Positions 9,740 to 18,253 of a DNA stretch of 64,000 bases are shown one piece after another (the stretch's first letter is position 1; every line of letters begins with the position of its first letter). The notes beneath the pieces were generated by a model. The model searched no databases. It saw only the letters and a program-made list of their open reading frames with translations, and was not told the DNA's origin. A program made the translations under genes and the position numbers. This DNA is from Pedobacter sp. PACM 27299 (GTDB lineage Bacteria > Bacteroidota > Bacteroidia > Sphingobacteriales > Sphingobacteriaceae). Where the stretch lies: contig NZ_CP012996.1 of assembly GCF_001412655.1 (NCBI RefSeq), positions 5,890,001 through 5,954,000 of the forward strand, read 5' to 3'.

Positions 9740-10755
9740 TATTTACCGGCTAAAACAAACTTTCCATTGCGCTGGATCAATTGACAATCTAAAGTAGCAG
9801 CAATCACTGCTAAGGCACTATCCGGCTGCTGATATTTCAATTTTGCAGTCAGCTTTCTATCCTTCAGCTCCTGCCCTTCCATCTCAATTTTAGTCTGATA
9901 AACTGTTTCCAGTTTTTGCAGTACTTCCGGCAGCGGAACGGCATTAAAGACGAAACTCTTGTCCAGCCATGCTTTATAGTTGGGATCAGGATTATCAATT
10001 GCCATTAATGTTTTATTCATAACGTCATAAATACCAAGTTTACCTGCAGTCAGGTTTACTTTTCTGGCGGTTCCGTATTCCCGTAACTCTACCTGTCCTT
10101 CTTCCACAGTCACTGCAGATTGATTTTCATTTCTACTGATGTTAAAGCGCGTACCAATATCTTTCGCTTCTACATCTCCAAGTTCCACTCTGAAACGCGA
10201 AGTAGGATTGGCCGCTACCTGAACAAAGGCTTCTCCTTTGATCAGCACTAGTTTACGATCTGCCAGAAAGTTATTTTTGCTATAGCTAATGCTAGTCCCT
10301 GCATTAAGTTTCAGGTCTGTACCGTCAGGAAGCACCACATTGGTGAGCACGGCAGTTCCGGTATTGATCACAATATCCTTATTTTTCCAAAAGAAGTAAC
10401 CGTAGCCCAGTGTTGATAAAATCAAAAACATGGCTGCTATTTTGACCCAGAAATAAGGCATTGTCTTATTTCTCAAGGGTTGAACAGGCTCATTATGCTC
10501 CGAAAAGAATGACGTACTGTGGTCGAGTTTCTGATCCAGCACGGTCCAGGAATGATGCGCATCCAGCTCGTGTCGTTCCATCAATTTATCCAGGTTGATC
10601 TGTACCCCTAAAAATTCCTGGTAGAGTTTTTCATTTTCGGGGTCTGCATTTCTCCATTGGCTGAGGATTATTTTATTTTCCGCACTAATCGTTTCTTCGA
10701 GATCTTCAATGATCAGGGAAAAAATAAACGATTCATTTGTTTCAAAATTTTTCAT
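9739..10755 (-). CDS. FecR family anti-sigma/sigma regulator
   Basis: A 338-residue inner-membrane regulator. The cytoplasmic N-terminus (about residues 1-98) would bind the sigma factor. A membrane helix spans about 101-123. The periplasmic FecR domain covers about 130-230 (VVLPDGTDLKLNAGTSISY, then KLVLIKGEAFVQVA). A DUF4974-type domain lies at about 265-335 (FVFNAVPLPEVLQKLETVYQ). The gene begins 10 nt after the ECF sigma gene and ends one base into the receptor gene. In the known pathway, a loaded receptor signals through its STN domain to FecR, which then frees or activates the sigma factor. All three parts are present here in the expected order. Confidence 0.9.
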   Translation of the reverse strand: MKNFETNESFIFSLIIEDLEETISAENKIILSQWRNADPENEKLYQEFLGVQINLDKLMERHELDAHHSWTVLDQKLDHSTSFFSEHNEPVQPLRNKTMPYFWVKIAAMFLILSTLGYGYFFWKNKDIVINTGTAVLTNVVLPDGTDLKLNAGTSISYSKNNFLADRKLVLIKGEAFVQVAANPTSRFRVELGDVEAKDIGTRFNISRNENQSAVTVEEGQVELREYGTARKVNLTAGKLGIYDVMNKTLMAIDNPDPNYKAWLDKSFVFNAVPLPEVLQKLETVYQTKIEMEGQELKDRKLTAKLKYQQPDSALAVIAATLDCQLIQRNGKFVLAGK

Positions 10756-10765
10756 ATCAGGCGGT

Positions 10766-11377
10766 TTAACGTAACATCGTTTTTAGGAACATAACTATCG
10801 CCAGCAAGAGCGCTGCAGACTTTCCGAGGTGTTCCCTTAACTTCTGAAAGCCATATGTCAAATGGTTTTTAACTGTTTTCAACGAGATATTCATCTGGTC
10901 GGCAATCTCCTGTTGTTTCAATTTACCAAATCGGCTCAGGTACATCACTTCTTTACATTTCGGAGGTAATAGTGCCAGTGCTTCTTCCAGGTTTTTCAAC
11001 AACAATTCTTCTTTGTTTAGGTTTTCTTCTTCCGGATTTTCAGGCTGCAGATCGGCCAGATAGGTCAGTTGTTTTGCGGCATCCTGCTTTTCCTTTTTTA
11101 GGAAGTTCAGGGACGCATTGACAATTGACCGGAACAAATAGCTTTTCATGGCATACTGAATATTTAACTGACCGGCTTTATTCCATATATTAATAAACAA
11201 ATCATGTACAATCTCTTCTGCAGCTTCAGTTTTCCCTACATATCTAAAAGCGAGGATAAACAGCTGTCGGTAATACTTTTTATAAAAGGCTTCAAACACC
11301 TTTCTATCTTTATTTCTAATGGCATCCAACAGTAATAAATCATCATCAGGCCCGGTATTCATCTCTACTTTACTCAT
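10766..11377 (-). CDS. ECF RNA polymerase sigma-70 factor
   Basis: A 203-residue extracytoplasmic-function sigma factor. Region 2 covers about residues 25-90 (FEAFYKKYYRQLFILAFRYV, AEEIVHDLFINIW, MKSYLFRSIVNASLN). Region 4 covers about 135-185 (LPPKCKEVMYLSRFGKLKQQEIADQM, then SLKTVKNHLTYGFQKLREHL), where the recognition helix lies. Regions 1.1 and 3 are missing, as in the ECF group. The last 17 residues are strongly hydrophobic (SAALLLAIVMFLKTMLR), which is odd for a soluble factor and could touch the membrane or FecR. It lies 7 nt after a small lipoprotein gene and 10 nt before fecR, and probably drives the receptor operon. Confidence 0.9.
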   Translation of the reverse strand: MSKVEMNTGPDDDLLLLDAIRNKDRKVFEAFYKKYYRQLFILAFRYVGKTEAAEEIVHDLFINIWNKAGQLNIQYAMKSYLFRSIVNASLNFLKKEKQDAAKQLTYLADLQPENPEEENLNKEELLLKNLEEALALLPPKCKEVMYLSRFGKLKQQEIADQMNISLKTVKNHLTYGFQKLREHLGKSAALLLAIVMFLKTMLR

Positions 11378-11384
11378 CCGCTGC

Positions 11385-11864
11385 TTAACTTTGTTTCAAG
11401 GTAAGCACTCCTGAAATTTCAGGAGAACGCTGTAAAGTATTGATGGCTACAAACCAGTATCCTTTCAGCAGGTTCCTTTCCTGCAGGGGTGTCAATACGA
11501 TTGACCCGGACAAAGGAGCGCCCAATTTGGTACTCCCCGGCTTATAAAGCTCCAGGATTAAAGTTCCTTTTGAGCCCTTCACTCCATTTCTCAAACTAAT
11601 TTGTTCAGGCACTATTTTATCATACTCCAGTGAATATCTTAATAATTTGGTTCCCTGATCATAATCACCCTTTAGTACCGCAGTACCTTCCGAGTCTGTA
11701 TTTGTTCCCTTTTTATCTATCCTTGCAGTGACTACATAAGACCTCACCGGGGGTTTAATCTTCTGACTTTGCGCCGGTTCTTTTTTACAGCCCGCCAGCA
11801 CAGCCATCATCCACAACACCCCTATCTTGAACAATGTAAATCCCTGACCTTTAACATCCCACAT
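11385..11864 (-). CDS. CHRD-like domain lipoprotein at the head of the ECF operon
   Basis: A 159-residue lipoprotein with a hydrophobic signal segment and lipobox LAGC (cysteine about residue 26). The mature part reads GTAVLKGDYDQGTKLLRYSLEY...ISLRNG..GSKGTLILELY...LSGSIVLT...LLKGYWFVAINT...PEISGVLTL. This order of strands follows the CHRD (chordin-type) domain: a G-x-A-x-L-x-G start, an L-T-P-x-x-x-x-L-L middle and an E-I-x-G-x-L end. The usual H-I-H pair is absent, so it is a divergent member. The gene is 7 nt upstream of the ECF sigma gene, an unusual first gene for such a cassette. Its ATG directly touches a 33-nt perfect palindrome, which probably controls the whole operon. Function is unknown. 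Confidence 0.62.
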   Translation of the reverse strand: MWDVKGQGFTLFKIGVLWMMAVLAGCKKEPAQSQKIKPPVRSYVVTARIDKKGTNTDSEGTAVLKGDYDQGTKLLRYSLEYDKIVPEQISLRNGVKGSKGTLILELYKPGSTKLGAPLSGSIVLTPLQERNLLKGYWFVAINTLQRSPEISGVLTLKQS

Positions 11865-11897
11865 ATTAGTATTTTAGTCGGCGACTAAAATACTAAT
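11865..11897. repeat. Perfect 33-nt inverted repeat abutting the start codon of the ECF operon
   Basis: On the plus strand the left arm ATTAGTATTTTAGTCG (11865-11880) is matched base for base by CGACTAAAATACTAAT (11882-11897) around a single central G. The ATG of the lipoprotein gene on the minus strand follows with no spacer. On that strand TATTTTAG inside the palindrome is 7/8 to the Bacteroidota -7 box. It may be an operator over the core promoter, or an RNA hairpin masking the translation start. It is too A/T-rich and lacks a T-run, so a terminator is unlikely. Confidence 0.8.
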
Positions 11898-11926
11898 TTA
11901 TTGAAGATCCTTACTGCTACATTTTA

Positions 11927-12934
11927 CTAATATATAAAGCTGTACTGAAAAGATCTTTTGGTGTATAAATTTTTATAATAACCCAGGAGAGAAAACATCA
12001 GGAACCGTCCTAAAACCCTATTGATCAACTCCATTTCATTGTTAATCTCATGAGGAATCAGATTGCGATCTGCAGTATTGATCCTTCGCTCGGCGATGGA
12101 AAGCGCTGTTACATAAGGTCTGTAAATTTGTTTGATCTGATTTCTGCTCAGCTGATAAATCGCATGTGTCAGCATATAGCTATTTTTCACAGAATAGCTG
12201 AAGCCATGGTAATGGTAAAACACAAGGTCAAACTCCTGACCGTTGGCTAATACAACACCACGTTGCTTTCCTGATTTTGACTTAAAGGCAAACTGCTGAA
12301 TGTTCCAAGGCGCAATACCAGCACCTAGGTGCTGACAAACCTGTACACAAGAAAATTTTTCCGTCCAGTTGTCCAGGTATTTCTGATCTCCGAACTTACC
12401 ATCCTCCACTCTATTGAAGCACCATTCTAAGCAGGAATCTACCCAGTAATTTAAAACTTCCATCCCTTCTATTGTATTCTTAAAGGTCATGTACTGCACG
12501 CAATAAATGCCACTGTTAACAGATTGATCGTAACAAGGCGTATAGCGATGTTCGGTAATGAGCACTGACTTACCCCCCATTTCGTCCATCAACACCTGTG
12601 GGTTGCTGAAAAATAACAGATCGGCATCTACATAAGTGCAATGGTCCAGGTCAAAACTTTCTATACAGTGTTTAATCGTAGAGGAAGCAGAAGTCCAGCA
12701 ATATTCCTGTGCAGTCCGCCCAGGTTTTATCGCCAGCAGTGCTTCATTTTCAAATTCTTCCAGAGAGATGACACTCACCTTTGGGAGCGTCATATTCGAC
12801 AGCACCTCATAGCAATGCGCATCAAACGCAAAAATATACAAATGAAAGTCCGGGCAATTTTGCTCCAGAGAATGGTACATGGCTAAGCCACGGGAAAGAT
12901 AAGTGGTATTAAAAAGCGTACAGAATTTAAGCAT
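11927..12934 (-). CDS. Putative glycosyltransferase (DxD-type)
   Basis: A 335-residue protein when started at the ATG at 12934 (MLKFCTLFNTTY). A longer frame reaches back to 12988, but it would run deep into the upstream methyltransferase gene. The N-terminus shows a GT-A-like opening (CTLFNTTYLSRGLAMYHSLEQ), as in enzymes acting on a donor nucleotide-sugar. YVDADLLFF at 101-109 holds a DAD metal-binding motif (residues 103-105), and later come HLGAGIAPWN and FYHYHGF. The gene starts inside the last codons of the methyltransferase (8-nt overlap), so the two are translated together. They probably decorate a surface glycan. Donor and acceptor sugars cannot be read. Confidence 0.65.
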   Translation of the reverse strand: MLKFCTLFNTTYLSRGLAMYHSLEQNCPDFHLYIFAFDAHCYEVLSNMTLPKVSVISLEEFENEALLAIKPGRTAQEYCWTSASSTIKHCIESFDLDHCTYVDADLLFFSNPQVLMDEMGGKSVLITEHRYTPCYDQSVNSGIYCVQYMTFKNTIEGMEVLNYWVDSCLEWCFNRVEDGKFGDQKYLDNWTEKFSCVQVCQHLGAGIAPWNIQQFAFKSKSGKQRGVVLANGQEFDLVFYHYHGFSYSVKNSYMLTHAIYQLSRNQIKQIYRPYVTALSIAERRINTADRNLIPHEINNEMELINRVLGRFLMFSLLGYYKNLYTKRSFQYSFIY

Positions 12935-13727
12935 ATCCTGATGAATTAATAAAGTAAAAACCTTTGTCGTAACCCAGTTCTTTCCCATTGATCAGCATGG
13001 TTTCCTCTCCTTTTACAGAAGAAGTAAATTCTGCAATCTGTTGGTAATTGTTCTGGAAATGGCTTAAAAACCCCTGCTTATTAAAAAACCAAGAGGGATA
13101 AGAAGCCGCATATATTTGTGGAGGTACAATTTGTAAGGTGAGCCGATCCTGATCTCCATGATGGAAAGCAGTGCGATCGAACAATAAAAACGGGAACTGA
13201 TACGCAACCAGTTCTTTCAAAAACTCATGTGGTTTTTCCAGGTACTGTAGGACTGATGAAAGGATGACCAGGTCGATTTCTGTGGACTTTAATACTTCAG
13301 AGATGCTGGAATGAAATTTTAGCTGATCATCTTCAAAATGCGCTTTACCACAGGTAACATAATGCTCCTGTTCTACTATGTTCCAGCTGGCACAAACCCC
13401 CTCGGTTAAAAATTCCTTAACCTGGAAATACGTACTGCCCAATGAGCCCCCAAAATCAAGTACATGTAGCGGCCTATTTTTCAGCGCTGCACTGTGCATT
13501 AAAAAAGAGATTAAAGGAAAAGGATACTCCTTTTGCGGCAGGTTTACAGCATCTCTTTCATATACTGCTTCTCCATTTTTCACTTTCAGGATTGCATTTT
13601 TTGTTTTTTCAAGAATCACTTCTGCGTCATATCCACTGGTTTCTGCGGCCAGCTCCGTCCAGGAAGAATAATCACCAAACCAGCCATACAGGTCCTTAGG
13701 GGTTTTCGCGAACAGGCATTTGAACAT
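12927..13727 (-). CDS. SAM-dependent methyltransferase, TIGR04325-like
   Basis: A 266-residue protein. GWFGDYSSWTELAAETSGYDAE at residues 15-36 is the typical opening of the TIGR04325 putative methyltransferase family. A glycine-rich SAM-binding motif HVLDFGGSLG follows at 88-97. A later block (DLVILSSVLQYLEKPHEFL) fits the post-motif region of class I methyltransferases, and SYPSWFFNKQGFLSHF is another family block. Family members sit in polysaccharide or O-antigen gene clusters and are thought to methylate sugars. Here the partner is the overlapping glycosyltransferase. Gene pairs of this kind are often exchanged between strains, but no mobile element is seen. Confidence 0.72.
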   Translation of the reverse strand: MFKCLFAKTPKDLYGWFGDYSSWTELAAETSGYDAEVILEKTKNAILKVKNGEAVYERDAVNLPQKEYPFPLISFLMHSAALKNRPLHVLDFGGSLGSTYFQVKEFLTEGVCASWNIVEQEHYVTCGKAHFEDDQLKFHSSISEVLKSTEIDLVILSSVLQYLEKPHEFLKELVAYQFPFLLFDRTAFHHGDQDRLTLQIVPPQIYAASYPSWFFNKQGFLSHFQNNYQQIAEFTSSVKGEETMLINGKELGYDKGFYFINSSGYA

Positions 13728-13831
13728 ATTTAGAGGGAGTTTAGCTGTTATTTCTCCTCAAAGACAATGGATCATGAAAAAGGTCCTATATGTTTTTAGA
13801 TTTTTTCCATAAAAATTTCTTTCCGTTTAAG

Positions 13832-13848
13832 ATTCTGCCACTTTGTCA
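13832..13848 (+). promoter_or_regulatory. Candidate stress operator before miaB (copy 1 of a shared 17-nt motif)
   Basis: ATTCTGCCACTTTGTCA lies here. It differs at only two positions from a site at 18688-18704 before groES. TGCCA..TGTCA has partial two-fold symmetry, as an operator would. It overlaps the TTTG that serves as the -33 box of the miaB promoter. The regulator is unknown. Confidence 0.45.
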
Positions 13849-13874
13849 TTTCTAAATTTAATTGTGTATTTTTG
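13842..13874 (+). promoter_or_regulatory. Predicted promoter of the miaB operon
   Basis: TTTG at 13842-13845 and TATTTTTG at 13867-13874 are separated by 21 nt. They match the Bacteroidota vegetative sigma consensus TTTG / TAnnTTTG. The miaB start codon follows 25 nt after the -7 box. Confidence 0.6.
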
Positions 13875-13899
13875 AAGCCCAGAAAAATGTTAACCATTT

Positions 13900-15348
13900 A
13901 TGATTGATTTACAGCTTACAGATAAGACACACGATGAAGAGCGCCAGGGCGAGGCTTTAGTTATTGATGCACCAGAGGTACGTAATGGCCGAAAGTTATA
14001 CATTGAAAGCTACGGTTGTCAGATGAATTTCGCAGATAGTGAGATCGTTGCCTCGATTTTAAAAGATCAGGGTTTTGAAACCACTGGTGATTATCATGAA
14101 GCAGATGTAGTATTTATCAATACCTGCTCTATCCGCGAAAATGCGGAGCAAAGAGTCCGTAACCGACTGTCGCAGTTTGGTGCGGAAAAACGTAGAAATC
14201 CCAAATTGGTGGTTGGCGTTTTAGGATGTATGGCAGAGCGTTTAAAATCAAAATTCCTGGAAGAAGAGAAATTAGTGGACATGGTGGTTGGCCCGGATGC
14301 TTACCGTGACCTTCCTCAATTGATCAGTCAGGTAGAAGATGGCCATAAAGCCATTAATGTATTGCTATCCCGCGAGGAGACTTATGCAGACATTAGCCCG
14401 GTTCGTCTAAATGGCAATGGCATCACTGCATTTATTTCAATCATGCGTGGCTGCGATAACATGTGTTCTTTCTGCGTAGTTCCTTTTACAAGAGGACGCG
14501 AGAGAAGCAGAGACCCTTATTCCATCCTTGCAGAAGCACAGGATCTGTTTGACAAAGGTTATAAAGAAGTTACTTTGCTGGGACAGAATGTAGATTCTTA
14601 CAAATGGAAAGGCGCTGATGCGGAAGAGACTGCAGAAATCGAAGTAAACTTTGCACAATTACTGGAAAAAGTAGCCTTAATCAGTCCTGAATTGAGGATC
14701 AGATTTTCTACTTCTCACCCTAAAGACATTACTGACGAGGTATTATATGCCATCGCCAAATACGATAACATCTGTAATTACATCCACCTGCCAGTTCAAT
14801 CTGGAAGCAGCAGGGTATTGGAACTGATGAACAGAACTTATACCAGAGAGTGGTATATCAATAGAATTGATGCCATCAGACGCATCATTCCAGGATGTGC
14901 AATTTCTTCGGACATTATCGCTGGTTTCTGTACGGAAACAGAAGAAGAACACCAGGAAACATTAAGCATCATGGATTATGTAGGTTATGATTTCGCATTT
15001 ACCTTCAGTTATTCTGAAAGACCAGGTACACTGGCAGCCAGAAAACTGGCAGATGATATTCCTGAACCAGTGAAAAAACGCCGGCTAGCAGAAATATTAC
15101 TGAAAGCACAGGAAACTTCTTTAATGCGCCTACAACAATTTGTTGGAAAAACTGTTAGAATTTTAGTGGAGGGTACTTCCAAAAAATCTGACCTTGACCT
15201 TTGTGGAAGAAATGATCAGAATGCGATGGTGGTTTTCCCTGCAGCGCCTGGTGTTAAAGCTGGAACTTATGTAAATGTTTATATTGACCGCTGTACATCT
15301 GCTACCTTATTAGGAACCATTGCTGTTGAAGTACCTGAAATTGTTTAA
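13900..15348 (+). CDS. miaB: tRNA-2-methylthio-N6-dimethylallyladenosine synthase MiaB
   Basis: A 482-residue radical-SAM methylthiotransferase that adds a methylthio group to i6A37 of tRNAs reading UNN codons. The N-terminal MTTase domain carries three cluster cysteines: C40 (ESYGCQMN), C76 (NTCSIRE) and C110 (GVLGCMAER). The radical-SAM motif CDNMCSFC holds C185, C189 and C192 for the second 4Fe-4S cluster. A TRAM RNA-binding domain lies at about residues 400-475. The N-terminus has about 30 extra residues before the conserved block. It is the first gene of a run that continues with an AAA+ activator, lptE and secG, all within 36 nt of each other. Confidence 0.96.
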   Translation: MIDLQLTDKTHDEERQGEALVIDAPEVRNGRKLYIESYGCQMNFADSEIVASILKDQGFETTGDYHEADVVFINTCSIRENAEQRVRNRLSQFGAEKRRNPKLVVGVLGCMAERLKSKFLEEEKLVDMVVGPDAYRDLPQLISQVEDGHKAINVLLSREETYADISPVRLNGNGITAFISIMRGCDNMCSFCVVPFTRGRERSRDPYSILAEAQDLFDKGYKEVTLLGQNVDSYKWKGADAEETAEIEVNFAQLLEKVALISPELRIRFSTSHPKDITDEVLYAIAKYDNICNYIHLPVQSGSSRVLELMNRTYTREWYINRIDAIRRIIPGCAISSDIIAGFCTETEEEHQETLSIMDYVGYDFAFTFSYSERPGTLAARKLADDIPEPVKKRRLAEILLKAQETSLMRLQQFVGKTVRILVEGTSKKSDLDLCGRNDQNAMVVFPAAPGVKAGTYVNVYIDRCTSATLLGTIAVEVPEIV

Positions 15349-15367
15349 TCAATAAAGACAAATTACT

Positions 15368-16597
15368 TTGGACATACAAGACATTAAAAACCGCTTCGGT
15401 ATCATTGGTGGCTCTCCGCTATTGAACCGGGCAATAGATATTGCCAGACAAGTTGCGCCAACGGACATGTCTGTATTAATTACCGGAGAAAGTGGAAGTG
15501 GTAAAGAGGTTTTCTCTCACATCATCCACCAGATGAGTACCCGCAAACACGGTGCATTTATTGCCGTTAACTGCGGTGCTATTCCTGAAGGAACGATAGA
15601 TTCAGAGCTTTTTGGACATGAGAAAGGATCTTTTACCGGGGCCCATGAGGCCCGTAAAGGTTATTTTGAAGTGGCCAATGGCGGAACGATATTTTTAGAT
15701 GAGGTGGCCGAATTGCCATTGGGTACACAAGCACGCTTACTTAGAATTCTGGAAAGTGGAGAATACCTGCGTGTAGGTTCTTCTAAAGTACAGAAAACAG
15801 ATGTCAGGATTATTGCTGCTACCAACGTTGACGTATATAACCGCGTTAAATCGGGTAAATTCCGTGAGGATTTATACTACAGGCTGAACACTGTGCCTTT
15901 GCGCATCCCTGCTTTGCATGAGCGTAAAGAAGACATTTACCTTTTATTCAGAAAATTCTCTGCTGATTTCAGCGATAAATACAGAAGCCCTGGGATCCAG
16001 CTGGAACCGGATGCGATACAAATGCTCAGCAATTACAGCTGGCCAGGTAACGTCCGACAGCTGAAAAACATCGCCGAGCAAATCTGTGTATTGGAAAAAG
16101 ACCGTAATGTAACGGCTGCCGCCTTGCTGAATTATATTCCAAATGAAAGCGCTACCAATTTGCCTATGGCGATCAATGGCAGTTCTAAAGAAGATTATAC
16201 CGAGCGCGATATCCTTTACAAAGTGCTTTTTGACATGAAGAAAGACATGATGGAATTGAAGAAACTGGTTGCAGAGATCATTCAAAGCGGCGGAAATACT
16301 TCTCACATCATTGCCGACAATACGCATTATATCAATCAGCTATATCAGGAAGTAGACCAAACCGTTAATGAGCCCACTTTTACCATTAAAAAGCCTGCTC
16401 AGAATGCGCCTTTAGACTATAACTATACACAGGAAGCTGAGGAGGTGGAGGAATCATTGTCGCTTATCGATAAAGAATCCGACCTGATTAAAAAAGCCTT
16501 GAAGAAACACAAAGGAAAACGCAAATTTGCTGCGCAGGAACTGGGCATTTCGGAACGTACGCTGTATAGAAAAATTAAAGAACTCAACCTAAACTAG
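15368..16597 (+). CDS. Sigma-54-type AAA+ transcriptional activator without a receiver domain
   Basis: A 409-residue activator. It begins directly with the AAA+ domain: Walker A GESGSGKE at 40-47, the sigma-54-contact loop GSFTGA at 87-92, Walker B GGTIFLDE at 105-112, and the R-finger region EDLYYRLNTV. The C-terminal Fis-type helix-turn-helix is at about 373-409 (FAAQELGISERTLYRKIKEL). There is no N-terminal receiver or sensor domain, so control must come by other means. The best start is TTG at 15368; no ATG is available in frame between the miaB stop and the conserved IIGGSPLLNRAI block. The gene lies 19 nt after miaB. Such activators ahead of lptE/secG recur in Bacteroidota. Confidence 0.88.
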   Translation: MDIQDIKNRFGIIGGSPLLNRAIDIARQVAPTDMSVLITGESGSGKEVFSHIIHQMSTRKHGAFIAVNCGAIPEGTIDSELFGHEKGSFTGAHEARKGYFEVANGGTIFLDEVAELPLGTQARLLRILESGEYLRVGSSKVQKTDVRIIAATNVDVYNRVKSGKFREDLYYRLNTVPLRIPALHERKEDIYLLFRKFSADFSDKYRSPGIQLEPDAIQMLSNYSWPGNVRQLKNIAEQICVLEKDRNVTAAALLNYIPNESATNLPMAINGSSKEDYTERDILYKVLFDMKKDMMELKKLVAEIIQSGGNTSHIIADNTHYINQLYQEVDQTVNEPTFTIKKPAQNAPLDYNYTQEAEEVEESLSLIDKESDLIKKALKKHKGKRKFAAQELGISERTLYRKIKELNLN

Positions 16598-16633
16598 TCT
16601 GGGCTCAATTGTCAAAGAATTAAAAACATACGA

Positions 16634-17146
16634 ATGAAAAAGTTATTATTGCTGCTGGTTGTGGGCCTTTTCAGCGCTTGTTCCATTAAATTTAGCGGGG
16701 CATCTATCCCTGCAGAGATGAAAACAGCAAACGTGCTCTTTTTTGAAAACAATGCTACTTTAGTAGTCCCGACCATGTCGACCAACTTCACCGAAGCATT
16801 AAAAAACATGATTCGTAACCAGACCCGTCTGAACATTACGACAAATGATCCCGATGCAGTTTTTTCTGGCAGCATTACCAATTTCGACATTCGCCCGGCA
16901 ACGATTGTTGATGCGAATAACTCTGGAGTTGGGAATACCTCTCCGCTAAACAGGTTGACCATTCGTGTCAATGTAAAATACACCAACAACCTGAATCCTA
17001 AAATGAGCTTTGAAGAGCCTATTGAACGTTATGCCGATTATGCAACAGCTGGTGGTAATGCCACTCAACTGGAAGCAGATAATATCAAAAAAGTAATGGA
17101 TTTAATTACAACAGATATTTTTAACCGCGCATTTGCAAATTGGTAG
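16634..17146 (+). CDS. lptE: LptE-family lipoprotein (LPS assembly)
   Basis: A 170-residue lipoprotein with the lipidated cysteine at residue 16 (FSAC) and a Bacteroidota LptE-type mature sequence (SIKFSGASIPAEMKT.NV.FFENNA, then FTEALKNMIRNQTRLNIT, then DAVFSGSITNFDIRP). LptE plugs the LptD outer-membrane barrel that inserts lipopolysaccharide. It lies 36 nt after the AAA+ activator. Sequence identity with proteobacterial LptE is low across this phylum, so the name rests on the family pattern and the conserved neighbourhood. lptD is not in this window. Confidence 0.82.
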   Translation: MKKLLLLLVVGLFSACSIKFSGASIPAEMKTANVLFFENNATLVVPTMSTNFTEALKNMIRNQTRLNITTNDPDAVFSGSITNFDIRPATIVDANNSGVGNTSPLNRLTIRVNVKYTNNLNPKMSFEEPIERYADYATAGGNATQLEADNIKKVMDLITTDIFNRAFANW

Positions 17147-17177
17147 AATTTGAAAATTCAATTGTTAACTTAGCAAC

Positions 17178-18239
17178 GTGGAGCAGGAATTAGACATGAG
17201 ACAAGAACTGGAAGTATTATTAGCGGAACCTGAAAAGGTAAGACCCGATCATGCGCCGATGCTCAAAGATCTGGTGTCGAAATATCCTTATTTTCAACCA
17301 CTGCACCTTTTACTGGCAAAAGCCAATCTGGAAGCAGTGGAAAAGAACAGCTTCCTTGCTACTGCTGCTTTATATACAAATGGGCAATTGCTCCATCACT
17401 TCATTTACGAACCGGAATATTTAGTTGATACTAAGTTCAATGTTGTTTTATCTCCTGCTTTTGATCTGCTGAGTAATCAGGCAGAAACCTTGGATGAGGT
17501 CGTACTGGATGAAGTCCCTTCTGAATCAGAAGAAACAAATCCAGCGATGGAGGAATTGATGCCGGAGACTGATGATTTCGTTTTGGAAAATATTGTATCT
17601 ACCGACTTTTTCGCTTTCCAGGATAACTTTAGTCCGGAGCCCGTTCCTGAATCCGTTTTACGGGAAGAAGCACGCCTGGCTGCAATAGAAAAAGAAATTG
17701 CAAAACAGGAAGATCCGGTGATCGTCAGCAAATATGATGACGACCAATTGCCTTTCACCTTTTTGTGGTGGTTACATAAAACCCGGAAAGAATACCAGCA
17801 GATATTTCAGCCCTATACCACGCCAAAGGCAAGTCCGGAAGCAAAAGAGGCAAAATCTGATGAGCCAGGCAAATCCAATGAACTGCAGCAGCAATATGTG
17901 GAACACATCTTCCATCTACAAAGCCCATTGACAGACGAACCTGCAGCGGAATATATTCCGGGAAATCTAAATCATAAAGGAACTGACATCATTGACAGCT
18001 TCCTGAAAAATGACCCGCAGATCAGTCCGCCGAAAGCCGAACATATCAATACAGAAAACAAGGCTAAAAAGAGCGCAGAGGACCATAATGACCTGGTATC
18101 AGAAACACTGGCGAAGATCTATATCGAACAAATGCTTTACGACAAGGCCATAGAGACTTATGAAAAATTAAGTTTGAAGTTTCCAGAAAAAAGCCGTTAC
18201 TTTGCCGACCTTATCCAATCCATAGAAAAGAAAATTTAA
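17178..18239 (+). CDS. Conserved hypothetical protein with a C-terminal TPR-like unit
   Basis: A 353-residue, acidic, low-complexity protein between lptE and secG. The N-terminus is helical (LEVLLAEPEKVRPDHAPMLKDLVSKYPYFQPLHLLLAKANLE). The middle is rich in E, D, S and P and likely disordered. The end (about 303-350: LAKIYIEQMLYDKAIETYEKLSLKFPEKSRYFADLI) forms one tetratricopeptide-like helix pair. No signal peptide or membrane helix is seen, so it is probably cytoplasmic. The GTG at 17178 gives the longest frame. ATG at 17196 has AGGA 8 nt upstream and is an equally good start, giving 347 residues. The function is unknown. The neighbours suggest a link to envelope biogenesis or protein secretion. 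Confidence 0.78.
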   Translation: MEQELDMRQELEVLLAEPEKVRPDHAPMLKDLVSKYPYFQPLHLLLAKANLEAVEKNSFLATAALYTNGQLLHHFIYEPEYLVDTKFNVVLSPAFDLLSNQAETLDEVVLDEVPSESEETNPAMEELMPETDDFVLENIVSTDFFAFQDNFSPEPVPESVLREEARLAAIEKEIAKQEDPVIVSKYDDDQLPFTFLWWLHKTRKEYQQIFQPYTTPKASPEAKEAKSDEPGKSNELQQQYVEHIFHLQSPLTDEPAAEYIPGNLNHKGTDIIDSFLKNDPQISPPKAEHINTENKAKKSAEDHNDLVSETLAKIYIEQMLYDKAIETYEKLSLKFPEKSRYFADLIQSIEKKI

Positions 18240-18253
18240 CCATATAACCGATT

